The notes under the pieces were generated by a model, which saw nothing but the letters and a program-made list of their open reading frames with translations, was not told the DNA's origin and did no database searches. From assembly GCF_943914685.1 (NCBI RefSeq), contig NZ_CALUCZ010000007.1, forward strand, positions 29,903 through 93,902: a stretch of 64,000 nucleotides of DNA, read 5' to 3'. A program made the translations under genes and the position numbers. Below are positions 25,897 to 34,294 of this stretch, in pieces. This DNA comes from an uncultured Mobiluncus sp. (lineage in GTDB: Bacteria > Actinomycetota > Actinomycetes > Actinomycetales > Actinomycetaceae). Position 1 is the first letter of the stretch. Every line of letters starts with the position of its first letter.

Positions 25897-26598
25897 ATGA
25901 TTGAGCGCAATAAACCGGTAGACAGCCCCGCAGATTCGGCGGATTTAACGTCGGGAGCGGTGGGAGTGGGGCCTTGGCCGGCTAATCAGCCCCTGCCGGT
26001 CGGTCCCCAATACGACCCGGAGTTGCTGCGGAACGGTGATGCTCGCAATGTGCCGGACCACTACCGCTATTGGAAACTGGCGGCCATTAGCGAAGATTTG
26101 GACCGATTGCTACAGTCCGGACCGGGAGAACCCACGCTAGAGATTGCGATTGAGAACGTAGGTCACGATTTCAATACCGGTTCAATTATTCGCACCGCGA
26201 ACGGCCTGGGAGTGCGCCACGTACACATCGTAGGCAGACGACGTTTCAATCGGCGCGGAGCGATGGTTACTGACCGCTATCTGCACCTGCACTACCACCC
26301 GGAGGTACGGGACTTAGCGACATACGCCGCCCAGCAGGAACTCACGATAGTGGGTATGGATAATTTTCCCGGCGCCGAACCGCTGGAAACTGTCGCGCTA
26401 CCCCCGCGCACCCTGATGGTTTTTGGTGAAGAGTCACAGGGTCTAACCCCAGATATGCAAAACATATTGGAACGATTAGTACAGATTACGCAGTATGGTT
26501 CCACCCGGTCTCTAAACGTGGGCCACGCAGCCGCCATCAGCATCTGGGCTTGGCGACGCACCTATCCTCCGCGCCCCGCCAACCTCGCAAACTCCTAG
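25897..26598 (+). CDS. TrmH/SpoU-family RNA 2'-O-methyltransferase
   Basis: The 233-residue protein has the SPOUT trefoil-knot signatures: NVGHDFNTGSIIRTAN (motif 1), VFGEESQGL (motif 2) and YGSTRSLNVGHAAAI (motif 3). It would methylate a ribose in tRNA or rRNA using S-adenosylmethionine. The first 50 residues are a variable proline-rich extension. The exact target is not predictable here. Confidence 0.9.
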   Translation: MIERNKPVDSPADSADLTSGAVGVGPWPANQPLPVGPQYDPELLRNGDARNVPDHYRYWKLAAISEDLDRLLQSGPGEPTLEIAIENVGHDFNTGSIIRTANGLGVRHVHIVGRRRFNRRGAMVTDRYLHLHYHPEVRDLATYAAQQELTIVGMDNFPGAEPLETVALPPRTLMVFGEESQGLTPDMQNILERLVQITQYGSTRSLNVGHAAAISIWAWRRTYPPRPANLANS

Positions 26599-26631
26599 CT
26601 CACCAAAAGGCCACCCGGGGAAGTCCACACG

Positions 26632-27582
26632 TCACTGTTGCGCCAAGAGAGCAAGTTCACGAATCTGAGCGTTGAGGTCGGGCCACAACGCCTTGTGAAC
26701 GGGACCAAACTTTTGCGCACCCAGGAACGCCCCAGCCGTCCCGGCCGCGCGGTCCACCCAGATAAACGACCCAGACTGGCCGAAGTGCCCGATGACCTCC
26801 GGCGGGAAAGACGCCGGCAAATAGTGGGGCGACTTCACGCCGTGCAGTTCCACCCCGGCTGCCCAAAGGTTGTCCTTTTGCGGTCCGTATCCCGGCAGCA
26901 GTCCGCGCAGTCCGGGATGCTGCGGGGCACAAAATCCATCGAGGTCACGCCCGGTAAAGCCGAGAACTCCCGCTTCGGGGCTTAGCAGCTCCCCCGCTAG
27001 GCGTGCCAGGTCGCTCACCGGGCCCACCGCGCCCCATGCTGGAGAGTGTGACAAAACTGTACCTTTCATTCCAAGGGGTTCCAAAACCGTTTCCCGCACC
27101 CAGTCCGCCCACGGTTTGCCCACGACCTTTTCCGCTATCGCCCCCGCTAACTCGAAGTTGTAGTTCGAGTAGATTCGCTTAGTAAACGGCGCAATCGCGC
27201 GCGCATCGGGACGGGCAATCCCAAACTGCACCCCCAGGGGAGACTGGTCAGGTGAGGTCACCGGAGCGTCGAAAGGCAGGCCAGAACAGTGCGAAAGCAA
27301 GTCCACCAGCTTCACTTCTGGCGCCGCCGGGGAGCCGACCGGGGTGTGTAAAGACAGCACGGGCGCGGCCAGGGATTGGCGCCAAAAAGCGACCGCCACC
27401 AAGAACTTGGTGACCGACATCCAAGGAAAAGATTGGTTGAGGTCCGCGGGGTCGGAAGCGGCTGTCCACACGTAGACATTACCGTTGGATTGGCGTGATA
27501 AAACCGCTAGGGCGTAGGGAAAGTTAAAGCCCCGGCGTGCCGGTAGGTGCGCCGCTTCGAGGGAGCCGAATGCTAAACTCAT
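26632..27582 (-). CDS. serine hydrolase of the beta-lactamase/penicillin-binding family
   Basis: The 316-residue protein carries the nucleophile motif S-x-x-K as SVTK, the second motif as YSNYNF and a third HFGQSGS block in place of KTG. This is the pattern of class C beta-lactamase-like esterases and transpeptidase relatives. It lacks a signal peptide, so it is probably a cytosolic esterase or amidase-type enzyme rather than a true beta-lactamase. It lies 24 bases after the tetR stop, and the gap holds a copy of the operator-like sequence also found before tetR. Confidence 0.85.
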   Translation of the reverse strand: MSLAFGSLEAAHLPARRGFNFPYALAVLSRQSNGNVYVWTAASDPADLNQSFPWMSVTKFLVAVAFWRQSLAAPVLSLHTPVGSPAAPEVKLVDLLSHCSGLPFDAPVTSPDQSPLGVQFGIARPDARAIAPFTKRIYSNYNFELAGAIAEKVVGKPWADWVRETVLEPLGMKGTVLSHSPAWGAVGPVSDLARLAGELLSPEAGVLGFTGRDLDGFCAPQHPGLRGLLPGYGPQKDNLWAAGVELHGVKSPHYLPASFPPEVIGHFGQSGSFIWVDRAAGTAGAFLGAQKFGPVHKALWPDLNAQIRELALLAQQ

Positions 27583-27591
27583 CAGTTTTAA

Positions 27592-27602
27592 ACCAATCGG
27601 TA
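27592..27602. promoter_or_regulatory. candidate TetR-family operator 2 (tetR-hydrolase gap)
   Basis: ACCAATCGGTA differs at one position from ACCACTCGGTA at 28338-28348. It is an ACC-N4-GGT palindrome between tetR and the hydrolase gene. Confidence 0.5.
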
Positions 27603-27606
27603 CAGA

Positions 27607-28257
27607 TTATTGAATCCAACCGGACTCCCGGTAATGCAGCAACAGTTCCTCGCGGTACTCAGGTAGGAACATCGAGAGGAAATACTGCGCCAGCTCCGAG
27701 GCGGCGTTGAATTCCCGGTCGTAAAGCCAGTGAATCATGATTCCGTTATAGACGGCTGCCTGGATTTCAGCTAAATGAGCCGGATCCTCGGTGGCGGAGA
27801 CTTTGCCATCTTGCTGCAGTCGGGACCAAACCCGCTTTAGAAGGGTGAGCAAACGTTCGGAACGGCGCATATAGTGATCGTGCGCGGGGTGAATCTCGGA
27901 CGAGGCCTCCACCATCATCATGCATTCCACTTCGATAATCATGGGATTTTCGTTCAGTCGTGAGGTGACCTCTAACAGCGTGTCCAACACCGGCAGCGCG
28001 TCCAGCTTCTCTAGGCTATCCAGGTCAAAACCCAGCTGTGTTTCGTAGCGTTGCACCACGCTCATCAAGAGGACTTCTTTGGAGGGGAAATGATAGATAA
28101 CCCCCGGATGCGAAATTCCCACGTGACGGGCGACGTCACGCAAAGACATACCGTGATAGCCGACTTCAGCGAGTAAATCAACGGCCGCGTCCAGGATTGC
28201 TTCCCGCCTCGCTAAGCCCGATTGATAGGGGCCGCGCTCCCGTTTTTCCGCACCCAT
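27607..28257 (-). CDS. TetR/AcrR family transcriptional regulator
   Basis: The 216-residue protein starts with an N-terminal HTH (AILDAAVDLLAEVGYHGMSL, then RDVARHVGISHPGVIYHFPSKE) and has a helical ligand-binding half. ATG 28257 is preferred, with GGGAGA upstream; the frame is open to 28305. It is followed by the serine hydrolase gene. A matching operator-like motif lies before each of the two genes, suggesting autorepression and control of the hydrolase. Confidence 0.92.
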   Translation of the reverse strand: MGAEKRERGPYQSGLARREAILDAAVDLLAEVGYHGMSLRDVARHVGISHPGVIYHFPSKEVLLMSVVQRYETQLGFDLDSLEKLDALPVLDTLLEVTSRLNENPMIIEVECMMMVEASSEIHPAHDHYMRRSERLLTLLKRVWSRLQQDGKVSATEDPAHLAEIQAAVYNGIMIHWLYDREFNAASELAQYFLSMFLPEYREELLLHYRESGWIQ

Positions 28258-28335
28258 AATCTCTCCCGCTGGTAAACCAACTTTTAAATCCGGTATTCCC
28301 AGCAAAACACCAGGAAACTCACATTCAATCGTAAC

Positions 28336-28349
28336 TTACCACTCGGTAA
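28336..28349. promoter_or_regulatory. candidate TetR-family operator 1 (tetR upstream)
   Basis: TTACC-ACTC-GGTAA is a perfect 5-bp palindrome with a 4-base centre, about 80 bases upstream of the tetR start. Its core ACCACTCGGTA recurs at 27592-27602. Confidence 0.55.
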
Positions 28350-28444
28350 ACTTCCACGTTTTGAGACGCTTTCTTGGGGGCAAAAATCGCGTCAAAGCGG
28401 CACGAAAACGTCTCCGTACCGCTTTGACCAGCTAATTTATTGGC

Positions 28445-31186
28445 TTATTGGGCGTTTTTCACCCGCAGCTCCAACCGATATTGATCTGACATTGGTCCTG
28501 TCAATTCGCTCAGGTCCCCAGATTTTATTAAATCGGTGGGACTGAAGTCGGGTATATCCACGACCACCGTCGAACCGGGCGTGATGTCGCCCGCCAGCAG
28601 CTTTTCCGCCAGCTGGTCGCCGATTTCACGCTGTATCAGACGGCGCAGCGGGCGCGCTCCGTAAGTCGGGTCGTAGCCGGTGACCGCCAGCCATGAACGC
28701 GCAGCCTCGGTGACTTCGAGAGTCAGCTGCGTTTCCGCCAAGCGCGTGGTTAGCTGGTGAATCTGAATGTCGACAATCTGTTCCAAATCCTCGGTAGACA
28801 GAGACTCAAACATGATGGTTTCGTCCAGACGGTTTAAGAACTCCGGCTTGAAGGCGGCACGCACCAAATCCAGGACCTGGCGGTGCGCCTCAGCGGGGTT
28901 GGCCGCGCGATCCATCAGGAACTGGGACCCCAGATTCGAGGTCAGCACCAGAATCACGTTGCGGAAATCGACCGTGCGACCCTGCCCGTCAGTCAAACGG
29001 CCGTCGTCCAAGACCTGCAGCAAAATGTCGTACACATCCGGGTGTGCCTTTTCGACCTCGTCGAGCAGCACCACCCCGTAGGGACGCCGCCGCACGGCTT
29101 CGGTCAGCTGGCCACCCTCCTCGTAACCGACATAGCCCGGAGGGGCTCCAATCAGGCGCGCAACCGAGTGCTTCTCACCGTATTCACTCATATCGATGCG
29201 GGTCAAAGCCCTTTCGTCGTCAAACAGGAACTCGGCCAGAGCCTTAGCCAGCTCGGTCTTGCCCACCCCGGTCGGGCCGAGGAACAGGAAAGAGCCCGTG
29301 GGGCGATTCGGATCGGACACTCCGGCGCGCGCCCGACGCACCGCGTTCGCCACCGCCCTCACCGCGGCCTTTTGCCCGATGAGACGCTGCCCCAGGTATT
29401 CCTCCATGTGCAGTAGCTTTTCGGATTCGCCCCGGAGCAGCTTGCCGACCGGAATCCCGGTCCAAGCCGCGACTACTTCCGCAATCTCGGCAGCATCGAC
29501 TTTCTCGGCAATCATGGGACCGTCCTCAGCTTCGATGGTTCCCGCAGCCGGTTTTGTACTGTCCGTTCCAGAATCTGGGGAATCTGCAGGAGAGTGCCCC
29601 GTCGGACCCCCGCTCGCCGAGTCGCCTTCCGCGGCCGCAATCTGGGCTTGAATCGCGGGAATTTCGCCATTTTGCAGACGTCCCGCGTCCTCCCAACGGC
29701 CCTCGCGCATAGCTTGTTCCAAAGCCGTATTCAGTTCGTCCAACTTCACGCGCAGTTCACCGACCCGGTTATGTCCGGCCTTTTCGGCTTCCCATCGCCG
29801 GTTCAGCCGGTCCAGATGAGCCTGCTTTTCGTCCAGGCTGTCCTGCAGTTGAGCCACCCGCCCCTCGGTCGCCGGGTCTGTCCGATCCGGGTCAGAGGCG
29901 TTCAGATAGGACAGCTCCATATTGACCCGCTCGACTTCACGGCGCAGGGAATCGATTTCCTCCGGGGAGGAATCTAACTCCATGCGCAACCTCGACGCCG
30001 CCTCATCAATCAAGTCGATAGCCTTATCGGGCAGCTGACGTCCGGAAATATAGCGATTGGACAGCTGCGCGGCCGCCACCAAAGCCCCGTCCGCAATAGT
30101 CACCTTGTGATGGGCTTCATACTTCGGGGCAATGCCGCGCAAGATTGCGACGGTGTCCTCCACGCTGGGTTCCCCCACGAACACGGTTTGGAACCGGCGT
30201 TCCAAAGCCGGATCCTTTTCGATGTGTTCGCGGTATTCGTCCAAAGTTGTGGCCCCCACCAGGCGCAACTCGCCACGCGCCAACATGGGTTTGAGCATAT
30301 TCGAGGCGTCCATCGACCCGCCGCTGGCTCCCGCCCCGACCACGGTGTGAAGCTCGTCAATGAAAGTCACCACTTCACCCTCGGCGTTCTTGATTTCTTC
30401 CAGCACCGCCTTAAGGCGTTCCTCAAACTGGCCGCGGTATTGCGCCCCTGCCACCATCGCCGCCAAATCGAGGGCGATGAGGTGCTTGTGCTTTAAGGAA
30501 TCCGGCACGTCTCCCGCCACAATACGCTGCGCTAAGCCCTCTACCACGGCGGTTTTACCCACACCGGGTTCCCCGATGAGCACCGGGTTGTTCTTCGTGC
30601 GCCGGCTCAGTACCTGGATAACGCGCCGGATTTCGGCATCGCGCCCAATGACCGGGTCAAGTTTGCCGTCCATCGCCCGCTGGGTCAGGTCGTCGCCGTA
30701 TTTTTCCAGCGCCTTAAACGTGGCTTCGGGATTCGGGGAAGTCACTTTGGTGTCTCCGCGAACCTTTTCAATGGCTTGGCGTAGCTTTTTGTCGCTCGCT
30801 CCCGCGTCGCGCAGAATTTTGCCGGCTTTGCCCGCATTGTCAGCCAACCCCAACAGCAAGTGTTCGGTAGAAACGTACTCGTCGCCCCGCTCCTGCGCTT
30901 TCGCACCAGCCGTACTGATGACCTTTAACATGGCCTGGGAGGGCTGGGGCTCCGCCACGGATTCGCCGGTTGCTCCCGGCAAAGACGCAAGTTCACGGCG
31001 CACTTCCCGACCGATAGCATCGGCATCAGCCACACTGCTGAGCACCTCGAAAGCAATCCCCTCGCGGTCCTCCAGTAACGCAGACAACAGGTGTATCGGC
31101 TCCAGCATGGCGTTGCCAGCCGCCCCCGCGGTGCGCAGTGCTGTTGCCAGAGCCTCCTGAGACTTGGTCGTAAATTTTTGGTCCAT
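28445..31186 (-). CDS. clpB: disaggregating chaperone ClpB
   Basis: This AAA+ hexamer rescues aggregated proteins together with DnaK. The 913 residues hold the N-domain (MDQKFTTKSQEALATALRTA), the first AAA module with Walker A GEPGVGKTA, the coiled-coil middle domain, and the second AAA module with GPTGVGKTE. A low-complexity S/G/P/D insert of about 40 residues precedes the second module and makes it longer than usual (about 860). ATG 31186 is favoured, with AAAGGGA upstream; the frame is open to 31243. No HAIR element was seen upstream, unlike dnaK. Confidence 0.97.
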   Translation of the reverse strand: MDQKFTTKSQEALATALRTAGAAGNAMLEPIHLLSALLEDREGIAFEVLSSVADADAIGREVRRELASLPGATGESVAEPQPSQAMLKVISTAGAKAQERGDEYVSTEHLLLGLADNAGKAGKILRDAGASDKKLRQAIEKVRGDTKVTSPNPEATFKALEKYGDDLTQRAMDGKLDPVIGRDAEIRRVIQVLSRRTKNNPVLIGEPGVGKTAVVEGLAQRIVAGDVPDSLKHKHLIALDLAAMVAGAQYRGQFEERLKAVLEEIKNAEGEVVTFIDELHTVVGAGASGGSMDASNMLKPMLARGELRLVGATTLDEYREHIEKDPALERRFQTVFVGEPSVEDTVAILRGIAPKYEAHHKVTIADGALVAAAQLSNRYISGRQLPDKAIDLIDEAASRLRMELDSSPEEIDSLRREVERVNMELSYLNASDPDRTDPATEGRVAQLQDSLDEKQAHLDRLNRRWEAEKAGHNRVGELRVKLDELNTALEQAMREGRWEDAGRLQNGEIPAIQAQIAAAEGDSASGGPTGHSPADSPDSGTDSTKPAAGTIEAEDGPMIAEKVDAAEIAEVVAAWTGIPVGKLLRGESEKLLHMEEYLGQRLIGQKAAVRAVANAVRRARAGVSDPNRPTGSFLFLGPTGVGKTELAKALAEFLFDDERALTRIDMSEYGEKHSVARLIGAPPGYVGYEEGGQLTEAVRRRPYGVVLLDEVEKAHPDVYDILLQVLDDGRLTDGQGRTVDFRNVILVLTSNLGSQFLMDRAANPAEAHRQVLDLVRAAFKPEFLNRLDETIMFESLSTEDLEQIVDIQIHQLTTRLAETQLTLEVTEAARSWLAVTGYDPTYGARPLRRLIQREIGDQLAEKLLAGDITPGSTVVVDIPDFSPTDLIKSGDLSELTGPMSDQYRLELRVKNAQ

Positions 31187-31372
31187 AAATATCATTCCCT
31201 TTCGCCATTCAGCACTTATATAAACAGATTTTGTGGGCGGCACATTCCGCGATAGATAAGTAAAATCTGGGTTTTCACTCTCTGCGTAATTTGGTAAATT
31301 CCCCGCCGCTCTCCGGTGAGGTCTGATAGAAAGGAATTACCAATTTCAATTTTCGAGCACGAAGGAGTTTTC

Positions 31373-31654
31373 ATGGGTTTGGAAGATTTGGCTGGTAAGG
31401 CTAAGGACTTGGGTGAAAAGGCCAAGGACGCTGCCAAGGATTTGGGCGATAAGACCAAAGATGCCGCTAAGGACTTGGGCGATAAGGCCAAGGACGCGGT
31501 GGATTCCGCCAAAGACGCGGTGACTTCTGAGGACAAGACCGACAAGGTTTTGGACGACGTTGCCGGCGCTGCCAATAAGGTGACCGGCGGCAAGTTCGCG
31601 GACAAGATTGACGCTGCCCGCGATGCTGCTGACGACAAGTTGGGCGGCAAGTAA
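31373..31654 (+). CDS. small amphipathic repeat protein (LEA-like / MT0933-type antitoxin family)
   Basis: The 93-residue protein is made of lysine/aspartate/alanine-rich 11-residue repeats (KAKDLGEKAKDAAKDLGDK and similar), a short linker, and a C-terminal VTGGKFADKIDAARDAADDK block. That last block resembles the MT0933-like antitoxin family, while the repeats resemble LEA/CsbD-like stress proteins. GAAGGAG lies five bases before the ATG. It sits divergent from clpB and convergent to hspR, so a stress role is plausible. No partner toxin gene is visible. Confidence 0.75.
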   Translation: MGLEDLAGKAKDLGEKAKDAAKDLGDKTKDAAKDLGDKAKDAVDSAKDAVTSEDKTDKVLDDVAGAANKVTGGKFADKIDAARDAADDKLGGK

Positions 31655-31703
31655 GGCCTCGAATGATGGCTTCGTAATCCCTGATTATGCGGATTTTTCC
31701 GGG

Positions 31704-31726
31704 GGACGCTGGGAATACCGGCGTCC
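31704..31726. terminator. possible bidirectional hairpin between the repeat protein and hspR
   Basis: GGACGCTGG and CCGGCGTCC (one wobble) enclose a 5-base loop between convergent genes. The T-rich tail is weak. Confidence 0.4.
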
Positions 31727-31783
31727 TCGCGGTATTTAACCGAAAGTGTGGGACCACCAAGCAACACCATTCACCCCCACACC

Positions 31784-32347
31784 CTATTGACCCCACACCA
31801 CTAGGGCACCCGACTGGGAGGACATTCCCAGAGGGAAACCGAGTGATTGGGTTTTTTCGGGACGCTGCCCGCGGTTCAGTTTGGTGACTTCACCGCTGGA
31901 GGAGGCGGCAAAGACCCGGTTTTGCCGGTTCGCCGCTAGGGCGAGCGCCGCGTTTTCTGCTTCGAGTTCGTCTACGCGGCGCTGTAGAGCCATGATGCGC
32001 CGAATCCCCTCCAGGTTCACGCCCTCCCCTTGAGACAGGGTTTGCACCTGGTGCAGCCGCGCTAGGTCCCGCAGCGAATAGCGTCGCCCGCCCCCGCCGG
32101 TACGCCCCGGCACCACCAGACCCATCCGGTCGTATTGACGCAGGGTCTGAGGGTGGATACTCATCAGTTCGGCGGCCTGAGACACCCGGAATCGGGGCTT
32201 GGCCCAAACCTGCTGAGCCTCCACCTCGCTGAGCCCCGAAGCGCCCTGAGCCCCGCCGAATTCTTTGGCCAGAATCGTCTCGACCAGCCGCCGATTGTTG
32301 GAATACAGCAGTGACAGGGCCGCGTTCATCTCATCGATTAGGCTCAT
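31784..32347 (-). CDS. hspR: MerR-family heat-shock repressor HspR
   Basis: This repressor binds HAIR sites and, with DnaK, represses the dnaK operon. The MerR-type HTH is RFRVSQAAELMSIHPQTLRQ, followed by YDRMGLVVPGRT and GGRRYSLRDLARLHQV, and then a coiled-coil VDELEAENAALALA. It has an unusual N-terminal extension of about 50 residues before the HTH, and a longer C-terminus, compared with typical HspR. Its ribosome site AGGAGG overlaps the dnaJ stop codon, so it is the last gene of the dnaK operon. Confidence 0.92.
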   Translation of the reverse strand: MSLIDEMNAALSLLYSNNRRLVETILAKEFGGAQGASGLSEVEAQQVWAKPRFRVSQAAELMSIHPQTLRQYDRMGLVVPGRTGGGGRRYSLRDLARLHQVQTLSQGEGVNLEGIRRIMALQRRVDELEAENAALALAANRQNRVFAASSSGEVTKLNRGQRPEKTQSLGFPLGMSSQSGALVVWGQ

Positions 32348-32355
32348 GACACCTC

Positions 32356-33459
32356 CTAGAGCACGACCTTTCGATCCAACTCGGCACGCGGATCAGCGTT
32401 GCGGGTCGCCGCCGCAAAATCATCAACGGCTTTCTTGGCAGCCCGCGAAAGCTTCTGCGGGACGGCGACCTGCACCGTCAGGCGCAGATTCCCCCGGCCT
32501 TTCTTAGTGTGCAGGCCATATCCGGGAATACGGATTTCCTCACCCGATTGTGTACCGCTCGGTACATTAACTTTCACGGTCGTACCGTCCGGCAGCGGCA
32601 CTTCAATAAGCGCCCCGTTGACGGCCTCCGCAAAGGTAATCGGCAGGGTAAACAGCAAATCCGTCCCGTCCAACTGCAGGAAAGGATGCGGAGAAACGCT
32701 GCAGGTCACCACCAGGTTGCCCGGTTTACCACCGTTGACGCCCGGCTTACCCTTGCCTTTCAGCCGAATCTTTTGCCCGTCCCGGACCCCCGGAGGAATC
32801 CGCACGCTAATGACATCACCGTGCAGCTTGAGCCGAATGGTGGCGCCGTTATAAGCCTGTTTAAAGGTCAGCTTCGTGGAAGCCGTGAGGTCAGCACCGT
32901 CTTGCGCGCGGAACGCGAACTTACGCGCCCCCGCATTGGGCGCCCCGGCACCATAACCTGGCTCAGCCGCGGGCCGGGTTCCTCCCGGGTAACCGGAAAA
33001 GCCCTGACCAAAGCCGGTGTAGGACGCGCCCGGACCCGCTCCATCAGCACTATCCGCGTAACGGGTGAACGTGTTGAGGATATCGCTCAAATCCGGCCCG
33101 GTGGCGCCACCATAAGTGGTGCCGCCCCCGCCGTAGCCGCCGGAAAACATCGCCGAAAACACGTCCTCAAAATCAGAGGCGGAACCGTGGCGGGAACCCC
33201 CGGCCCGAAACCGGGGACCGCCAGAGGCCATGGCCCGCAAGGCATCGTACTTCTGACGCTGTTCGGAATCGGATAGAACCGAGTAAGCCTCACCGATTTC
33301 TTTAAACTTTTCCTCAGCAGCTTTATCGCCGGGATTCTGGTCCGGGTGATATTGACGCGCAAGCTTGCGATAGGCCTTTTTCAGGTCTTTATCCGTCACG
33401 CCCTTGGAGACTCCCAGGACCGCGTAATAATCCTTATCAATCCAATCATTGGTGCCCAT
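32356..33459 (-). CDS. dnaJ: DnaJ co-chaperone lacking a zinc finger (type II)
   Basis: The 367-residue protein begins with a J domain (YYAVLGVSKGVTDKDLKKAY, then the HPD motif in QYHPDQNPGD), followed by a long G/F/Y-rich region and the C-terminal substrate-binding beta domains (from about residue 187). No CxxCxGxG repeats occur, so it is a zinc-free, CbpA-like J protein even though it occupies the dnaJ position of the operon. AAAGGGGG precedes the ATG. It lies 34 bases after grpE and 8 bases before hspR. Confidence 0.92.
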   Translation of the reverse strand: MGTNDWIDKDYYAVLGVSKGVTDKDLKKAYRKLARQYHPDQNPGDKAAEEKFKEIGEAYSVLSDSEQRQKYDALRAMASGGPRFRAGGSRHGSASDFEDVFSAMFSGGYGGGGTTYGGATGPDLSDILNTFTRYADSADGAGPGASYTGFGQGFSGYPGGTRPAAEPGYGAGAPNAGARKFAFRAQDGADLTASTKLTFKQAYNGATIRLKLHGDVISVRIPPGVRDGQKIRLKGKGKPGVNGGKPGNLVVTCSVSPHPFLQLDGTDLLFTLPITFAEAVNGALIEVPLPDGTTVKVNVPSGTQSGEEIRIPGYGLHTKKGRGNLRLTVQVAVPQKLSRAAKKAVDDFAAATRNADPRAELDRKVVL

Positions 33460-33493
33460 CGCTTACCCCCTTTCCATTTTCTTGGTTCACGAT

Positions 33494-34294
33494 TCACGCC
33501 TCAGAAGGTTGGTCAGGAGAGGGATTTTTCTCTACTCCCACTACCACCATGGCAGCGCGCAAGACCCGTTCTCCCATCAGGTAGCCCGGCTGCGCCACCG
33601 CGTCGATGATGTGTTCCCCATCGTCGTCCGCACCCGGAGCCATTTGTATGGCCTGGTGCAGATGTGGATCGAAGGTGTCCCCGACCACCCCGTAGCGCTT
33701 GACTTTAAACCGGGTCTGTAACGTGGATTCCAATTTGGTCGCCACCGCACCAAACGGACCTTCCAGATCGCCGTGCTGGCGAGCCAAATCGATGTCGTCC
33801 AACACCCCCATCAGGGCATCGACCACCGAGGCAACCCCCGCTTCCTGCTGCTGGGGGATTTCCGCCTTGGTACGTTTGGCGTAGTTGCTGTACTCCTGCT
33901 GGAGGTTATACAAATCCGCCCGTGCCCGCGCCAAGTCGTCCTTGGCTTGATCCAGTTCCTGGGTCAGAGCCGCGATGCGGTCCTCTTGCGCCTGCGCCAA
34001 CTCGCTGGTCAGTTCATCAGCTTCACCCGAGGCAGGGTTGTCGCCCGCCTGGGCCGCACCCCCGGCCTCGTGATCAGCAGAGTCACCGGGGGAAACGTGG
34101 CCTGGCGTGGAATGCCCCGCCGCGGATTTCGCTTTCTTGCCTTTCTTGGAGCCCGACTTGGCTTTGGCCTCAGTCTCAGCAGACTTCTGGGCCTCGCTGG
34201 CCTTTTCGGCTTCGTGAGCTGCGGCTTTATCGAAGTCTTTTTGAGCTTCGGCGTACGCCTTGCGGGCTTCTTGGCTGAGTTTGTCTTCGCTCAC
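33494..34294 (-). CDS. grpE: nucleotide exchange factor GrpE
   Basis: This factor releases ADP from DnaK. The 266-residue protein has a long, low-complexity, K/S/E/A-rich N-terminal region of about 110 residues, a coiled-coil (ALTQELDQAKDDLARARADL), then the GrpE core with YSNYAKRTKAEI, the VVDALMGVLDDIDLA segment, GDTFDPHLHQAIQM and QPGYLMGERVLRAAMVVV. The GTG start overlaps the TGA of dnaK (GTGA), showing translational coupling. Confidence 0.95.
   Translation of the reverse strand: MSEDKLSQEARKAYAEAQKDFDKAAAHEAEKASEAQKSAETEAKAKSGSKKGKKAKSAAGHSTPGHVSPGDSADHEAGGAAQAGDNPASGEADELTSELAQAQEDRIAALTQELDQAKDDLARARADLYNLQQEYSNYAKRTKAEIPQQQEAGVASVVDALMGVLDDIDLARQHGDLEGPFGAVATKLESTLQTRFKVKRYGVVGDTFDPHLHQAIQMAPGADDDGEHIIDAVAQPGYLMGERVLRAAMVVVGVEKNPSPDQPSEA

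Noticed and set aside
30360..31160. 266-codon plus-strand frame inside clpB
   Set aside because: Antisense of conserved AAA+ sequence, S/A/P-rich, no domain.
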